Source of the DNA: Flavobacterium sp. WV_118_3
GTDB lineage: Bacteria > Bacteroidota > Bacteroidia > Flavobacteriales > Flavobacteriaceae
DNA length: 64,000 nt
Direction of reading: 5' to 3'
Assembly (NCBI RefSeq): GCF_039778605.1
Contig: NZ_CP156060.1
Coordinates: forward strand, 1 to 64,000
In this document: positions 27,350 through 35,349 of the stretch, in pieces
How positions within the stretch are numbered: the first letter of the stretch is position 1
Layout: every line of letters begins with the position of its first letter
Position numbers and translations under genes: made by a program
The notes under the pieces: generated by a model
The model's input: only the letters and a program-made list of their open reading frames with translations
Databases searched by the model: none
Told to the model about the DNA's origin: nothing

Positions 27350-27883
27350 ATGAGTACACTTACTATTGAATCATTCGATGCATTTATCGAAATCCCAAGA
27401 GGAAGCAGAAATAAATACGAATACGACTTTGAACAAAAGAGAATCCGTTTTGACAGAATGTTATATTCGGCCATGTTTTACCCGGCAGATTACGGATTTA
27501 TTCCAGAAACATTAGCGTTGGACGGTGATCCGCTTGATGTTTTGGTGTTGTTTACGGAGCCTTCTGTTCCGGGATGTTTGGTTGAGGTAAAACCAATCGC
27601 TGTTTTTAAAATGGCAGATGATAAAGGTCCGGATGAGAAAATCGTTTGTGTACCGGTATCCGATCCGATTATGAATAAATTAAAAGATATCTCCGATATC
27701 AATATTCATACGGTAAAAGAAATTGAGCATTTCTTCGCAGTGTACAAAGATTTAGAAAACAAACAAGTTGATGTACAAGGATGGGGCGATGTGAAAGAAG
27801 CACAAGCCATGATCGAAGAATGTTCAAAACGTTTCCAGGAATTGGATCAGGCAAAAAAAGACAGCTATTCGATTAAATTATAA
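27350..27883 (+). CDS. ppa: Inorganic diphosphatase (family I)
   Basis: This 177-residue family I pyrophosphatase has the substrate and metal residues in place: EIPRGSRNKYEYD (about 15-27), MFYPADYGFIPETLALDGDPLDVLVL (read in pieces near 44-69, with the Asp cluster) and the later ADDKGPDEKIVCVPVSDP. It hydrolyses pyrophosphate, driving biosynthetic reactions. It is monocistronic with its own promoter and terminator. Confidence 0.95.
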   Translation: MSTLTIESFDAFIEIPRGSRNKYEYDFEQKRIRFDRMLYSAMFYPADYGFIPETLALDGDPLDVLVLFTEPSVPGCLVEVKPIAVFKMADDKGPDEKIVCVPVSDPIMNKLKDISDINIHTVKEIEHFFAVYKDLENKQVDVQGWGDVKEAQAMIEECSKRFQELDQAKKDSYSIKL

Positions 27884-27888
27884 TATCA

Positions 27889-27917
27889 AAAGCCTCATGT
27901 AAATGAGGCTTTTTTTT
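27889..27917 (+). terminator. Terminator after ppa
   Basis: Stem AGCCTCAT/ATGAGGCT, loop GTAA, eight T. Confidence 0.88.
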
Positions 27918-28003
27918 ATGGATTTTAAGTAACTTTATCAGGATCATAAACACAAGCGAAACCGGTTTGTGTTTTTTGTTTAAAGATAACCGCGATCTAA
28001 ACT

Positions 28004-29002
28004 ATGGCAAACAGAAGAAACTTTATCAAAACAACAGCGATCGCTTCGGTGGCTGTCGCATTAAATGCATTCGGAAAAAAAGAAGAGCCGGAAACGGCGT
28101 TGGTTCCCAAAGGTACGATTCGCAAACCAATCGTACTGTCGACCTGGCGTTTTGGAATTCCGGCAAATGAAGCCGCCTGGGAAGTGCTGAAAAATAAAGG
28201 GCGCGCACTCGATGCTGTCGAAGCCGGTGTTCGGGTTCCCGAAGGCGATCCTAATGAAAGAAGTGTCGGTTATGGCGGACGTCCGGATCGCGACGGACGA
28301 GTAACACTCGACGCCTGTATTATGGATGAATATTCCAATATCGGATCTGTAGCCTGTCTGGAGCATATCAAACATCCGATTTCGGTGGCGCGGGCAGTAA
28401 TGGAAAAAACACCACATGTGATGTTGGTTGCTGAAGGAGCGCTTCAGTTTGCATTGTTACAAGGACATAAAAAAGAAAACCTGCTAACGGAAGCATCCGA
28501 AAAAGAATGGCGGGAATGGTTGGAAAGCAGTAATTATAAACCGATTGTAAATATCGAAAACCACGATACGATCGGAATGATCGCGATGGATAGCAACGGC
28601 AATCTTTCAGGAGCCTGTACAACCAGTGGGATGGCGTATAAAATGCACGGTAGAGTGGGTGATTCACCTATAATCGGCTCGGGTTTGTATGTCGATAATG
28701 AAATTGGCGCGGCAACGGCTACCGGTCATGGTGAAGAGGTCATTCGGATTGCGGGTTGCCATTTGGTGGTGGAGTTGATGCGACAAGGGAAATCACCGCA
28801 AAAAGCCTGTGAGGAAGCGGTAGGTCGTATTATCAAGCTCACAAAATACCGGAATAAAGATCTTAACGATATTCAGGTCGGATTTATCGCTCTCAATAAA
28901 AAAGGCGAACACGGTGCCTATTGTATTCAAAAGGGATTTAATTATGCCAAATGCGATGAAACCGGTAATAACTTACTTGATGCCAATTACTTTTTAAAAT
29001 AA
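28004..29002 (+). CDS. N4-(beta-N-acetylglucosaminyl)-L-asparaginase (glycosylasparaginase)
   Basis: This 332-residue Ntn-hydrolase precursor starts with a twin-arginine-like signal (MANRRNFIKTTAIASVAVAL). The autocleavage site is intact: ENHDTIGMIAMD with the nucleophile Thr189, and the beta-chain segment GDSPIIGSGLYVDNEIGAATATGHGEE (read in parts, residues about 217-243) carries the substrate loop. Glycosylasparaginase from Elizabethkingia meningoseptica, formerly Flavobacterium, is the classic bacterial member; it removes the sugar from Asn-linked glycans. It overlaps functionally and positionally with cutC, 1 bp downstream. Confidence 0.9.
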   Translation: MANRRNFIKTTAIASVAVALNAFGKKEEPETALVPKGTIRKPIVLSTWRFGIPANEAAWEVLKNKGRALDAVEAGVRVPEGDPNERSVGYGGRPDRDGRVTLDACIMDEYSNIGSVACLEHIKHPISVARAVMEKTPHVMLVAEGALQFALLQGHKKENLLTEASEKEWREWLESSNYKPIVNIENHDTIGMIAMDSNGNLSGACTTSGMAYKMHGRVGDSPIIGSGLYVDNEIGAATATGHGEEVIRIAGCHLVVELMRQGKSPQKACEEAVGRIIKLTKYRNKDLNDIQVGFIALNKKGEHGAYCIQKGFNYAKCDETGNNLLDANYFLK

Positions 29003-29003
29003 G

Positions 29004-29678
29004 ATGAGACAACTGGAAATAGCTTGCTTTAACCTCGAATCGGCGCTAATTGCCGAACAAGGTGGGGCCGATCGGATTGAATTGTGCGAAAACCAACTTT
29101 TGGGCGGGACAACACCCGGTTTTGAAATGATTCGCGAAGCCTGTAATCGGATAAAGATCGATGTATATGTGATGATTCGTCCAAGAGGAGGCAATTTTCA
29201 GTATACTCCGGAGGAACTGGAGCAAATGAAAGCCGATATTATACGAATGAAAACACTCCCGGTAAAAGGATTTGTTTTTGGTGTGTTGGATCAGCAGAAT
29301 GCCGTTGCGATTAAAGAAAATACAGAATTGGTACAATTGGCAAGTCCGCTGACTTGTACGTTTCACCGTGCGTTTGATGAAATCCCGGATTTGGAACAGG
29401 CCATAGACGATTTGGTGCGTTGTGGTTTTTCGACCATCCTTACGTCCGGTGGACACGCCAATGTGGACGAAGGAGAACGAACCTTGATGGAATTGGTTGC
29501 TTATGCCGGCAAACGTATTGCCATTATGCCCGGAGGCGGATTGCGATCGACGAATATTTTCAGAATTGCAACACGAACCAATGCCGGATTTTACCATTCG
29601 TCGGCCATAACCGATACCAGTGGAATCGCCGCTATCGATGAGGTAAAAGCGTTAAGAAAGAATCTGGCTGAAGTCTAG
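29004..29678 (+). CDS. cutC: CutC family protein
   Basis: This 224-residue TIM-barrel protein has the CutC hallmarks EQGGADRIELCENQLLGGTTPG (read in two parts, residues 16-37), VMIRPRGGNFQYT, FHRAFDEIPD and LTSGGHANVDEG. CutC was named for copper tolerance, but its real enzymatic role is uncertain. The ATG follows the asparaginase stop by 1 bp, so the two are translated from one message. Confidence 0.92.
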   Translation: MRQLEIACFNLESALIAEQGGADRIELCENQLLGGTTPGFEMIREACNRIKIDVYVMIRPRGGNFQYTPEELEQMKADIIRMKTLPVKGFVFGVLDQQNAVAIKENTELVQLASPLTCTFHRAFDEIPDLEQAIDDLVRCGFSTILTSGGHANVDEGERTLMELVAYAGKRIAIMPGGGLRSTNIFRIATRTNAGFYHSSAITDTSGIAAIDEVKALRKNLAEV

Positions 29679-29709
29679 ACCTGACAGGTTTTCAAAACGG
29701 GTCAGGTCT
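29677..29709. repeat. Intergenic palindrome, ACCTGAC type
   Basis: Arms AGACCTGAC and GTCAGGTCT with an inner GGTTTT/CAAAAC pairing. It begins inside the cutC stop codon. It belongs with the palindrome at 2365-2397. Confidence 0.65.
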
Positions 29710-29726
29710 AAGCGACCGGTAAATAA

Positions 29727-29750
29727 AAAGGCTACCATTTGGTAGCCTTA
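29727..29750. terminator. Terminator between cutC and the deoxynucleoside kinase gene
   Basis: Stem AAGGCTACCA/TGGTAGCCTT. The A-run on the left gives a T-run on the minus strand, so it mainly ends the kinase transcript. Confidence 0.75.
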
Positions 29751-29756
29751 TCTATT

Positions 29757-30371
29757 TTAAAATAATCCGTTGATTTCAGCATCAATACGGTTAATGATAT
29801 TTCCTAAATCTTCCGGATTGTCCACAAAGTTGATATTGTCTACATCGATGATCAGTAATTTTCCTTTGGTATACGTCTGAATCCAGGCTTCATAACGTTC
29901 GTTAAGTCGGCTTAAATAATCAATGGAAATCGTGTTTTCATATTCCCGGCCTCTTTTGTGAATCTGAGAAACCAGATTAGGGATCGAACTACGCAGATAG
30001 ATTAATAAATCCGGTGGTGCGACCAAACCTTCCATCAACTCAAAAAGCGACGTATAGTTACTAAAGTCACGGTTGGTCATTAATCCCATCGCATGCAAAT
30101 TGGGCGCGAAAATATGGGCATCCTCATAAATCGTTCTGTCCTGGATAATCTTTTTTCCACTTTCGCGAATCTGTAATATTTGTCGGAAACGGCTATTCAG
30201 GAAGTAAATCTGAAGGTTAAAAGACCAACGGTCCATCTGATGGTAAAAATCGTCCAGATAGGGGTTGTCAACCACATCTTCAAAATGTGGTTCCCATTTG
30301 AAATGTTTGGCCAAAAGTCGGGTTAATGTCGTTTTTCCAGCACCAATGTTTCCTGCTACAGCTATATGCAT
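29757..30371 (-). CDS. Deoxynucleoside kinase (deoxyadenosine/deoxyguanosine kinase-like)
   Basis: This 204-residue protein has the P-loop GNIGAGKTTLTRLL (residues 7-20), the nucleoside-binding QDRTIYEDAHIFA (about 76-88) and the lid-region YLRSSIPNLVSQIHKRGREYE. These are features of the dGK/dAK family, which salvages deoxynucleosides to monophosphates. The base specificity cannot be read from sequence. Its start codon overlaps the stop of the upstream gene by 1 nt (TAATG), suggesting translational coupling. Confidence 0.88.
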   Translation of the reverse strand: MHIAVAGNIGAGKTTLTRLLAKHFKWEPHFEDVVDNPYLDDFYHQMDRWSFNLQIYFLNSRFRQILQIRESGKKIIQDRTIYEDAHIFAPNLHAMGLMTNRDFSNYTSLFELMEGLVAPPDLLIYLRSSIPNLVSQIHKRGREYENTISIDYLSRLNERYEAWIQTYTKGKLLIIDVDNINFVDNPEDLGNIINRIDAEINGLF

Positions 30372-31165
30372 TATGGTAAAGTAATTTTATAATTTCTGAT
30401 TTCGTTATTGGTAAAAGTAGCTAAAATTTGCTCTTTATAATAAAAACTTTCAAGGCTTTTTTCGGGTACTACTATATTTATAGTAGCCGCATTTTCTAAG
30501 TCATAAAGAAACAAGCGATTGTCTTTTTGAAAGAGAATCTGCTTTGGTGAAATAAATTGCAGTTGATCAAATGCCGGAACGGATCCGAGGAAACTAATTT
30601 TTCCGAAAATGGTAGCTGCATAACAATTATTTCGGACATCGACCCAGTAAAAATAGTTGTAATCCGACTGGTATTGTTGTATCGCATCTTTAATTGGCGT
30701 TGAAATCGCAGTGAAAGTATTTTTAAAAATATCGTATAGTCCTAATTTTTGCGAATTCAGATCGAATAACCACAAACGATTTTGCGAAGCCAGACTCACG
30801 GCTTGTGGAAACAGTTCCGGATTGGTTTCGGAAAAATTGATCTTTTGTATTTCATTTAACTGGTTGTCGAGTAAAACCGCAGCATTAAAAGTCTTGTAAT
30901 ACAAAACCAATTGCAATGGGTTTTGAAGGTCGACTTGTTTGATCGTGCCAAACGAAAGATTTCGGTACTGAAATTGCTGGTTTCGGTTGGTTTTTCGGAA
31001 TTCATTGTCTTTGATCGTATAGGTATTGCCAAACGGATCGTTACCAATAAAAACGACACTTTCTGTTGGTACTGACGAAAGTAATACCGGACGGATGTCC
31101 TTTGTTTGCGCATAGGGCTGAAGACCGGTGATAAGAATCAGGAAAAAGACAATTTTCTGCATCAT
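30371..31165 (-). CDS. Secreted protein of unknown function
   Basis: I choose ATG 31165, which gives 264 residues beginning MMQKIVFFLILITGLQPYAQ, a typical signal peptide. An upstream start would add 32 hydrophobic residues with no clear purpose. The rest is beta-strand rich with repeating patterns (LWLFDLNSQKLGLYDIF, LFLYDLENAATINIVV) that suggest a small beta-propeller-like fold, as in periplasmic proteins of Bacteroidota. I do not recognise a named family. It is translationally coupled to the deoxynucleoside kinase gene downstream, although a functional link is not evident. Confidence 0.6.
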   Translation of the reverse strand: MMQKIVFFLILITGLQPYAQTKDIRPVLLSSVPTESVVFIGNDPFGNTYTIKDNEFRKTNRNQQFQYRNLSFGTIKQVDLQNPLQLVLYYKTFNAAVLLDNQLNEIQKINFSETNPELFPQAVSLASQNRLWLFDLNSQKLGLYDIFKNTFTAISTPIKDAIQQYQSDYNYFYWVDVRNNCYAATIFGKISFLGSVPAFDQLQFISPKQILFQKDNRLFLYDLENAATINIVVPEKSLESFYYKEQILATFTNNEIRNYKITLP

Positions 31166-31282
31166 GCCGCAAATTACAAATAAACCTTTTATAATATAAA
31201 GTGTCTTATATAAAATTAAGTATAACGTGTAACAAAACGGGATTTTAAAAGTCTTATTCAAAAGCCAAACAAAAACAACAAG

Positions 31283-32176
31283 ATGAGAAAAACAATACTG
31301 ACAGGGATAGCATTTTTAGGTTTTGCTGTCTCGGCTATGGCCCAGAATTTCCAGGGAATGGCCGTTTATGAGTCAAAAACAACGGCTCCGGAATTTAAAA
31401 TGGAGGGAAATGGTATTACGCCGGAGATGCAGAAAATGATTCAGGAGCGTATGAAAAAAATGTTGGAAAAAACCTTTGTGATGAATTTCGACAAATCGGC
31501 TTCGATTTATAAAGAAGAAGAAAAACTCGATGCACCGGGACAACAAGGACCAGGTGGGCGAATGATGAATTCGATGATGGGTGCCGGTGGAACCTACTAT
31601 AAAAATATCAAAGACAAGACCTATACCGTAGACAAAGAGTTTATGGGAAAAGAATTTTTGATCAACGATTCATTGCCGAAGCTGAGTTGGAAATTGGAAG
31701 GCGAAACCCGAAAAATTGGCGATTATAACTGTTTTAAAGCAACGGCTGTAAAACCGGTGAGTCAATCGGATTTCCGTAATTTCAGACGAAGAAAGGATAG
31801 CGATAAAAAAGACACGGATAAAAAAGAAGCGCCTAAAAAAGAAAAAACAACCAACTTTATGGACGATTTCGAAATGCCGAAAGAGATCACGATAACCGCC
31901 TGGTATACGCCGGATATCCCGGTAAGTCAGGGACCGGAAAGTTATTGGGGGTTACCCGGATTGATTCTGGAAGTAAACGATGGCCGTACGGTGATTGTTT
32001 GTTCTAAAGTGGTGATGAATGCCAAAGAGAAAGTGGAAATCAAAGCACCTAAAAACGGGAAAGTCGTAAAACAAAAAGAATACGATGATATCGTAGTGAA
32101 AAAAATGGAAGAAATGCGCGAAATGAATGGCGGACAAGGTCCAGGCCGTGGACAGCAAATGCGATTTGGCCGTTAA
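31283..32176 (+). CDS. GLPGLI family protein, copy 1
   Basis: This 297-residue secreted protein has a signal peptide (MRKTILTGIAFLGFAVSAMAQ) and the diagnostic YWGLPGLILEVNDG (about residues 222-235), preceded by AWYTPDIPVSQGPESYWG. The N-terminal half carries NFQGMAVYESKTTAPEFKM and later GDYNCFKATA. It ends in a Gly/Gln/Arg-rich tail. GLPGLI proteins are confined to Bacteroidota and have no known function. It is a paralog of the gene at 34387 and flanks the same two-component system, suggesting a regulatory or target link. Confidence 0.88.
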   Translation: MRKTILTGIAFLGFAVSAMAQNFQGMAVYESKTTAPEFKMEGNGITPEMQKMIQERMKKMLEKTFVMNFDKSASIYKEEEKLDAPGQQGPGGRMMNSMMGAGGTYYKNIKDKTYTVDKEFMGKEFLINDSLPKLSWKLEGETRKIGDYNCFKATAVKPVSQSDFRNFRRRKDSDKKDTDKKEAPKKEKTTNFMDDFEMPKEITITAWYTPDIPVSQGPESYWGLPGLILEVNDGRTVIVCSKVVMNAKEKVEIKAPKNGKVVKQKEYDDIVVKKMEEMREMNGGQGPGRGQQMRFGR

Positions 32177-32182
32177 TTCCTG

Positions 32183-32863
32183 CTAGCAAATAAGTTTATA
32201 GCCTCTGCCTCTTACATTGATGATTTGAATGGAAGGGTCGGAGGCTAATTTTTTGCGCAATTTCGAAATAAATACATCCATACTTCTGCCGTTAAAAAAG
32301 TCGTCTTTTCCCCAGATCCGTAGTAAAGCCGCCGATTTATCCAGGATTTCATTTTTGTTTTCCAGTAACAGTTGTAAAACCAGCGCTTCCCGATGGGTTA
32401 AGAAATAGGCCTGTTCTTCGTAGGATAAGGTTTGTTTGTTGTAGTTAAAATCGTAGGCACCAATACGGTTCTCGTCGTCGGCGTTTTGTCGGGAAATCCG
32501 TCCCAGTAACGCATGAATACGAACAATGAGTTCTTCCATACTAAACGGTTTTTTGATATAATCGTTTCCGCCATAATGAAATCCGTCGACCACATCCTGT
32601 ACCTGCGATTTGGCACTTAAAAACAACAAAGGCGTGGTTTTGTCGGTTTTCCGAATTTCCTGTGCCAGCGTAAAACCATCTTTTTTGGGCATCATAATGT
32701 CCAATACCACGGCATCCGGTTTTTGGGTTATAAAGGCCTGATAAGCTTCTTCACCGTTTAGGCAATGGGTGACAATAAAATCACGGGTTTCCAGACTCTC
32801 TTTGATGATCAAACCAAGTGTCGCTTCGTCTTCCGCTAATAATATCGTGATCTTAGGATTCAT
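32183..32863 (-). CDS. OmpR-family response regulator
   Basis: This 226-residue regulator has a receiver domain (ILLAEDEATLG with the acidic pair near residues 11-12, phospho-acceptor Asp55 in VVLDIMMPKKDGF, SAKSQ, and Lys in DYIKKPF) and a C-terminal winged helix (LTHREALVLQLLLENKNEILDK ... VFISKLRKKLASDPSIQIINVRGRGYKL, read as segments). Its start overlaps the end of the histidine kinase gene by 11 bp, so they form one kinase-regulator pair. Confidence 0.93.
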   Translation of the reverse strand: MNPKITILLAEDEATLGLIIKESLETRDFIVTHCLNGEEAYQAFITQKPDAVVLDIMMPKKDGFTLAQEIRKTDKTTPLLFLSAKSQVQDVVDGFHYGGNDYIKKPFSMEELIVRIHALLGRISRQNADDENRIGAYDFNYNKQTLSYEEQAYFLTHREALVLQLLLENKNEILDKSAALLRIWGKDDFFNGRSMDVFISKLRKKLASDPSIQIINVRGRGYKLIC

Positions 32864-34265
32864 AGGGCAAAGTGATTTTAAAAGTGGTTTGTATATCGGG
32901 AGTCAGTTCCAGTGTACCACCGTGTTTTACAATAATAGTCCGGGCATAATACAAACCGATTCCGAAACCTTTTTCGTCATGGCGGTTATGACTCGGAATC
33001 CGGTAAAATTTATCAAAAATCTTCTGACGCTGCGATTTTTCAATTCCGGAACCAGTATCGCTAACAGTAAGGATTATTTTTCCATCGGTTGTATTGAGGT
33101 CGATTGTAATCCGATCGCCGCCATATTTGATCGCATTGTCAATCAGATTGTTGATCACATTTTCAAAATGAAATACATCAACAGCGGCCATGATCGTCAG
33201 CTGTGGCTGGTTGAACAGTATCGTTTTTTTGGTGTTGATTTGTATTTTTTCGATGCTATGGCGTATCAGTTCCGTAAGATCGGTGACTTCTTTTTCCAGT
33301 TGTAACTGATTGCTTTCCAAAATGGACGTCTCCAGTATTTTTTCTACAATCTGATGTAGTTTGGTCAAATGCTGATTGGAAATGGCCAGGTATTTTTTGG
33401 TCTTTTCCGGCTCGTTGTCGGTATTGAATTTCTCAATTCCTTCCAGCGCACTCGTAACAACGGCTATCGGTGTTTTGAGTTCGTGGGAAACATTACTGAT
33501 AAAATCGTTTTTGATGGCAGCCAGTTGTTTTTGTTTCCGGATGATGTACAACAAATAAAAAAGGGAGAAGATGATACACAGCGATAAAATCAATGACAAT
33601 AGAATACCGGCAAGGCCTTCTTTTAAGGTTTTAAAAAAGATATCCGGAAAAAATATTTCCAGCTTACCGTCTTGTGGCAGATAAGACGATTTGGATGTCG
33701 TGGTAAAACGATACTGTTTGTCACCCGGGTTTTGGTATTCGGATACGGTACGATGGTTCCGCGTGTATAAAAGACCGTATGTAAAGTCGAGCTGTTTTCG
33801 TGCAAATTCCCGATCGATATACGTCGCCATTTTAGGTAGGTCGATACTGTCCTGACGTACGGCGATAATGATTTTCTGAGCCAGTACCTGTATATTTTTA
33901 ATTTCGGAAACGGAAGGATTGGTTTCGTCGGAGGTGTATTTAAACATAAACCGCCTGTTTTTTTTGTCTTTGGACGTATAGCGTTTGATTTCGGTTCGGT
34001 ATACCTGTACCTCTTTTTTAGGATCGGAACTGGGCATATCGGCCGGAGGAGCGAAGTTAATGGTGTCGCGTGAAGTGATATTCGATTTGGCTTTGTCGCT
34101 ATAATAGCTGTCAATTCCGTTGTCGAAGGCGATCTGAATCGTGTTGATCAAACGCTGTTTGTTGGTCCGGTAGTTGGTGATGTTCCAATAGATCTGTATC
34201 CCAACAGTAATCAGTACCGTAAAGGTAACCCAATAGACAATATGGTTCCGGAAAAATGATTTCAT
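32853..34265 (-). CDS. Sensor histidine kinase
   Basis: This 470-residue kinase has a transmembrane helix at about 9-27, a periplasmic sensor segment of roughly 185 residues, and a second helix at about 217-242. It is followed by the HisKA box FISNVSHELKTPIAVV (His261) and the HATPase boxes (VINNLIDNAIKYGG, LTVSDTGSGIEKS, GFGIGLYYAR). The periplasmic part has no recognised domain. It is first in a two-gene unit with the response regulator and is divergent from GLPGLI copy 2, so it probably controls envelope functions. Confidence 0.93.
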   Translation of the reverse strand: MKSFFRNHIVYWVTFTVLITVGIQIYWNITNYRTNKQRLINTIQIAFDNGIDSYYSDKAKSNITSRDTINFAPPADMPSSDPKKEVQVYRTEIKRYTSKDKKNRRFMFKYTSDETNPSVSEIKNIQVLAQKIIIAVRQDSIDLPKMATYIDREFARKQLDFTYGLLYTRNHRTVSEYQNPGDKQYRFTTTSKSSYLPQDGKLEIFFPDIFFKTLKEGLAGILLSLILSLCIIFSLFYLLYIIRKQKQLAAIKNDFISNVSHELKTPIAVVTSALEGIEKFNTDNEPEKTKKYLAISNQHLTKLHQIVEKILETSILESNQLQLEKEVTDLTELIRHSIEKIQINTKKTILFNQPQLTIMAAVDVFHFENVINNLIDNAIKYGGDRITIDLNTTDGKIILTVSDTGSGIEKSQRQKIFDKFYRIPSHNRHDEKGFGIGLYYARTIIVKHGGTLELTPDIQTTFKITLPYES

Positions 34266-34302
34266 CTGTCAAAAGTAGTAACTGTTCGGTTTGCTTTTTT
34301 AG

Positions 34303-34332
34303 CGTTAACACTCGTTAACACTCATTACAATC
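34303..34332 (+). promoter_or_regulatory. Tandem 10-bp repeat, candidate response-regulator site
   Basis: CGTTAACACT occurs twice without a gap (34303-34322), followed by a degenerate third unit CATTACAATC. It lies between the kinase gene and GLPGLI copy 2, and just upstream of a TACATTTG -7 match at 34351-34358. OmpR-type regulators commonly bind direct repeats with about one helical turn of spacing. Confidence 0.5.
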
Positions 34333-34386
34333 CGATTAAGATTCGTCAAAATACATTTGTAACAGGAAATTACTAAAAATAACAGT

Positions 34387-35220
34387 ATGAAAAACAGTAT
34401 TACCGCCGTAATGGTATTCTTCCTTTTGTTTTGTAAAGGAGAGAGTATCGCCCAACAAAGCTTTAGCGGGAAAGCGACTTATGAATCGAAACGGGATGTC
34501 TCGAAATTAAAAGTGGAGGGAAGTTCCATGACGCCTGAAATGCAACAAAACCTGATGGCACAATTAAAAAAGAGCATGGAGAAAACCTTTGTGCTGGATT
34601 TCGATAAAACGACATCGCTGTATAAAGAAGAACAAAAATTGGACAATCCGCTACTGGCATCCGGTCCGGGGGTACGGGTTCGGATTTCGAGTAGCGGCGG
34701 ACTTTTTTATAAAAATGTAAAAGAAAAACGCTACGTGGACGAAAACGATATTTTCGGAAAAGAGTTTCTGGTAAAAGATACCTTGACAAACTGGAAATGG
34801 GAAATGGGATCGGAAACGAAAATGATTGGCGATTATACCTGTTATAAAGCGACTACTGTTCGGAAAAAAATACAGGAACCCGCTTCAAAAGATAAAAAAT
34901 CAGTATTAAATATCGACGAAAGCGCACCAAAAGAAATCCGTATTACGGCCTGGTATACGCCGGATATCCCGGTAAGTCAGGGACCGGATAAGTATTGGGG
35001 ATTGCCGGGATTGATTCTGGAAGTGAACGATGGCGATACCACGATATTGTGTTCTAAAATTGTTCTAAATCCGAAAGAGAAAACCGTGATCAAAGAACCG
35101 ACCAAAGGCAAAGTGGTGACGCAAAAAGAGTATGACGAAATCCTTCGGAAAAAATCGGAAGAGAATATGGAAATGAATACAAATCAAAAAGGACGAACCG
35201 TGATTCGTATTGGTGGTTAA
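34387..35220 (+). CDS. GLPGLI family protein, copy 2
   Basis: This 277-residue secreted protein starts MKNSITAVMVFFLLFCKGES. It repeats the layout of copy 1: FSGKATYESKRDVSKLKVEG, GDYTCYKATTV, AWYTPDIPVSQGPDKYWG and the diagnostic GLPGLILEVNDGDT. The two copies share a 41-nt identical stretch (31898-31938 and 34948-34988). It is followed by an outer-membrane barrel gene with a 129-bp gap and is divergent from the two-component system. Confidence 0.88.
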   Translation: MKNSITAVMVFFLLFCKGESIAQQSFSGKATYESKRDVSKLKVEGSSMTPEMQQNLMAQLKKSMEKTFVLDFDKTTSLYKEEQKLDNPLLASGPGVRVRISSSGGLFYKNVKEKRYVDENDIFGKEFLVKDTLTNWKWEMGSETKMIGDYTCYKATTVRKKIQEPASKDKKSVLNIDESAPKEIRITAWYTPDIPVSQGPDKYWGLPGLILEVNDGDTTILCSKIVLNPKEKTVIKEPTKGKVVTQKEYDEILRKKSEENMEMNTNQKGRTVIRIGG

Positions 35221-35349
35221 TCGGAAAATGAAATAGTGTCCCATTTCCGTAACAAAAAACAAAAAAAAACGTCTATAAAGATTGAACCAAATTCAATTTT
35301 CGGAGTCTTATTGGGATGTAATGTTCCAAAAGAAAATAAAACCCTTGTA

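Noticed and set aside
31166..31261. Longer start for the unknown gene before the deoxynucleoside kinase
   Set aside because: The extra 32 residues are encoded by A/T-rich intergenic sequence and precede a normal signal peptide beginning at 31165.
35236..35349. Longer start of the outer-membrane barrel gene
   Set aside because: The 38 extra residues are Lys-rich and come before a standard signal peptide at 35350.
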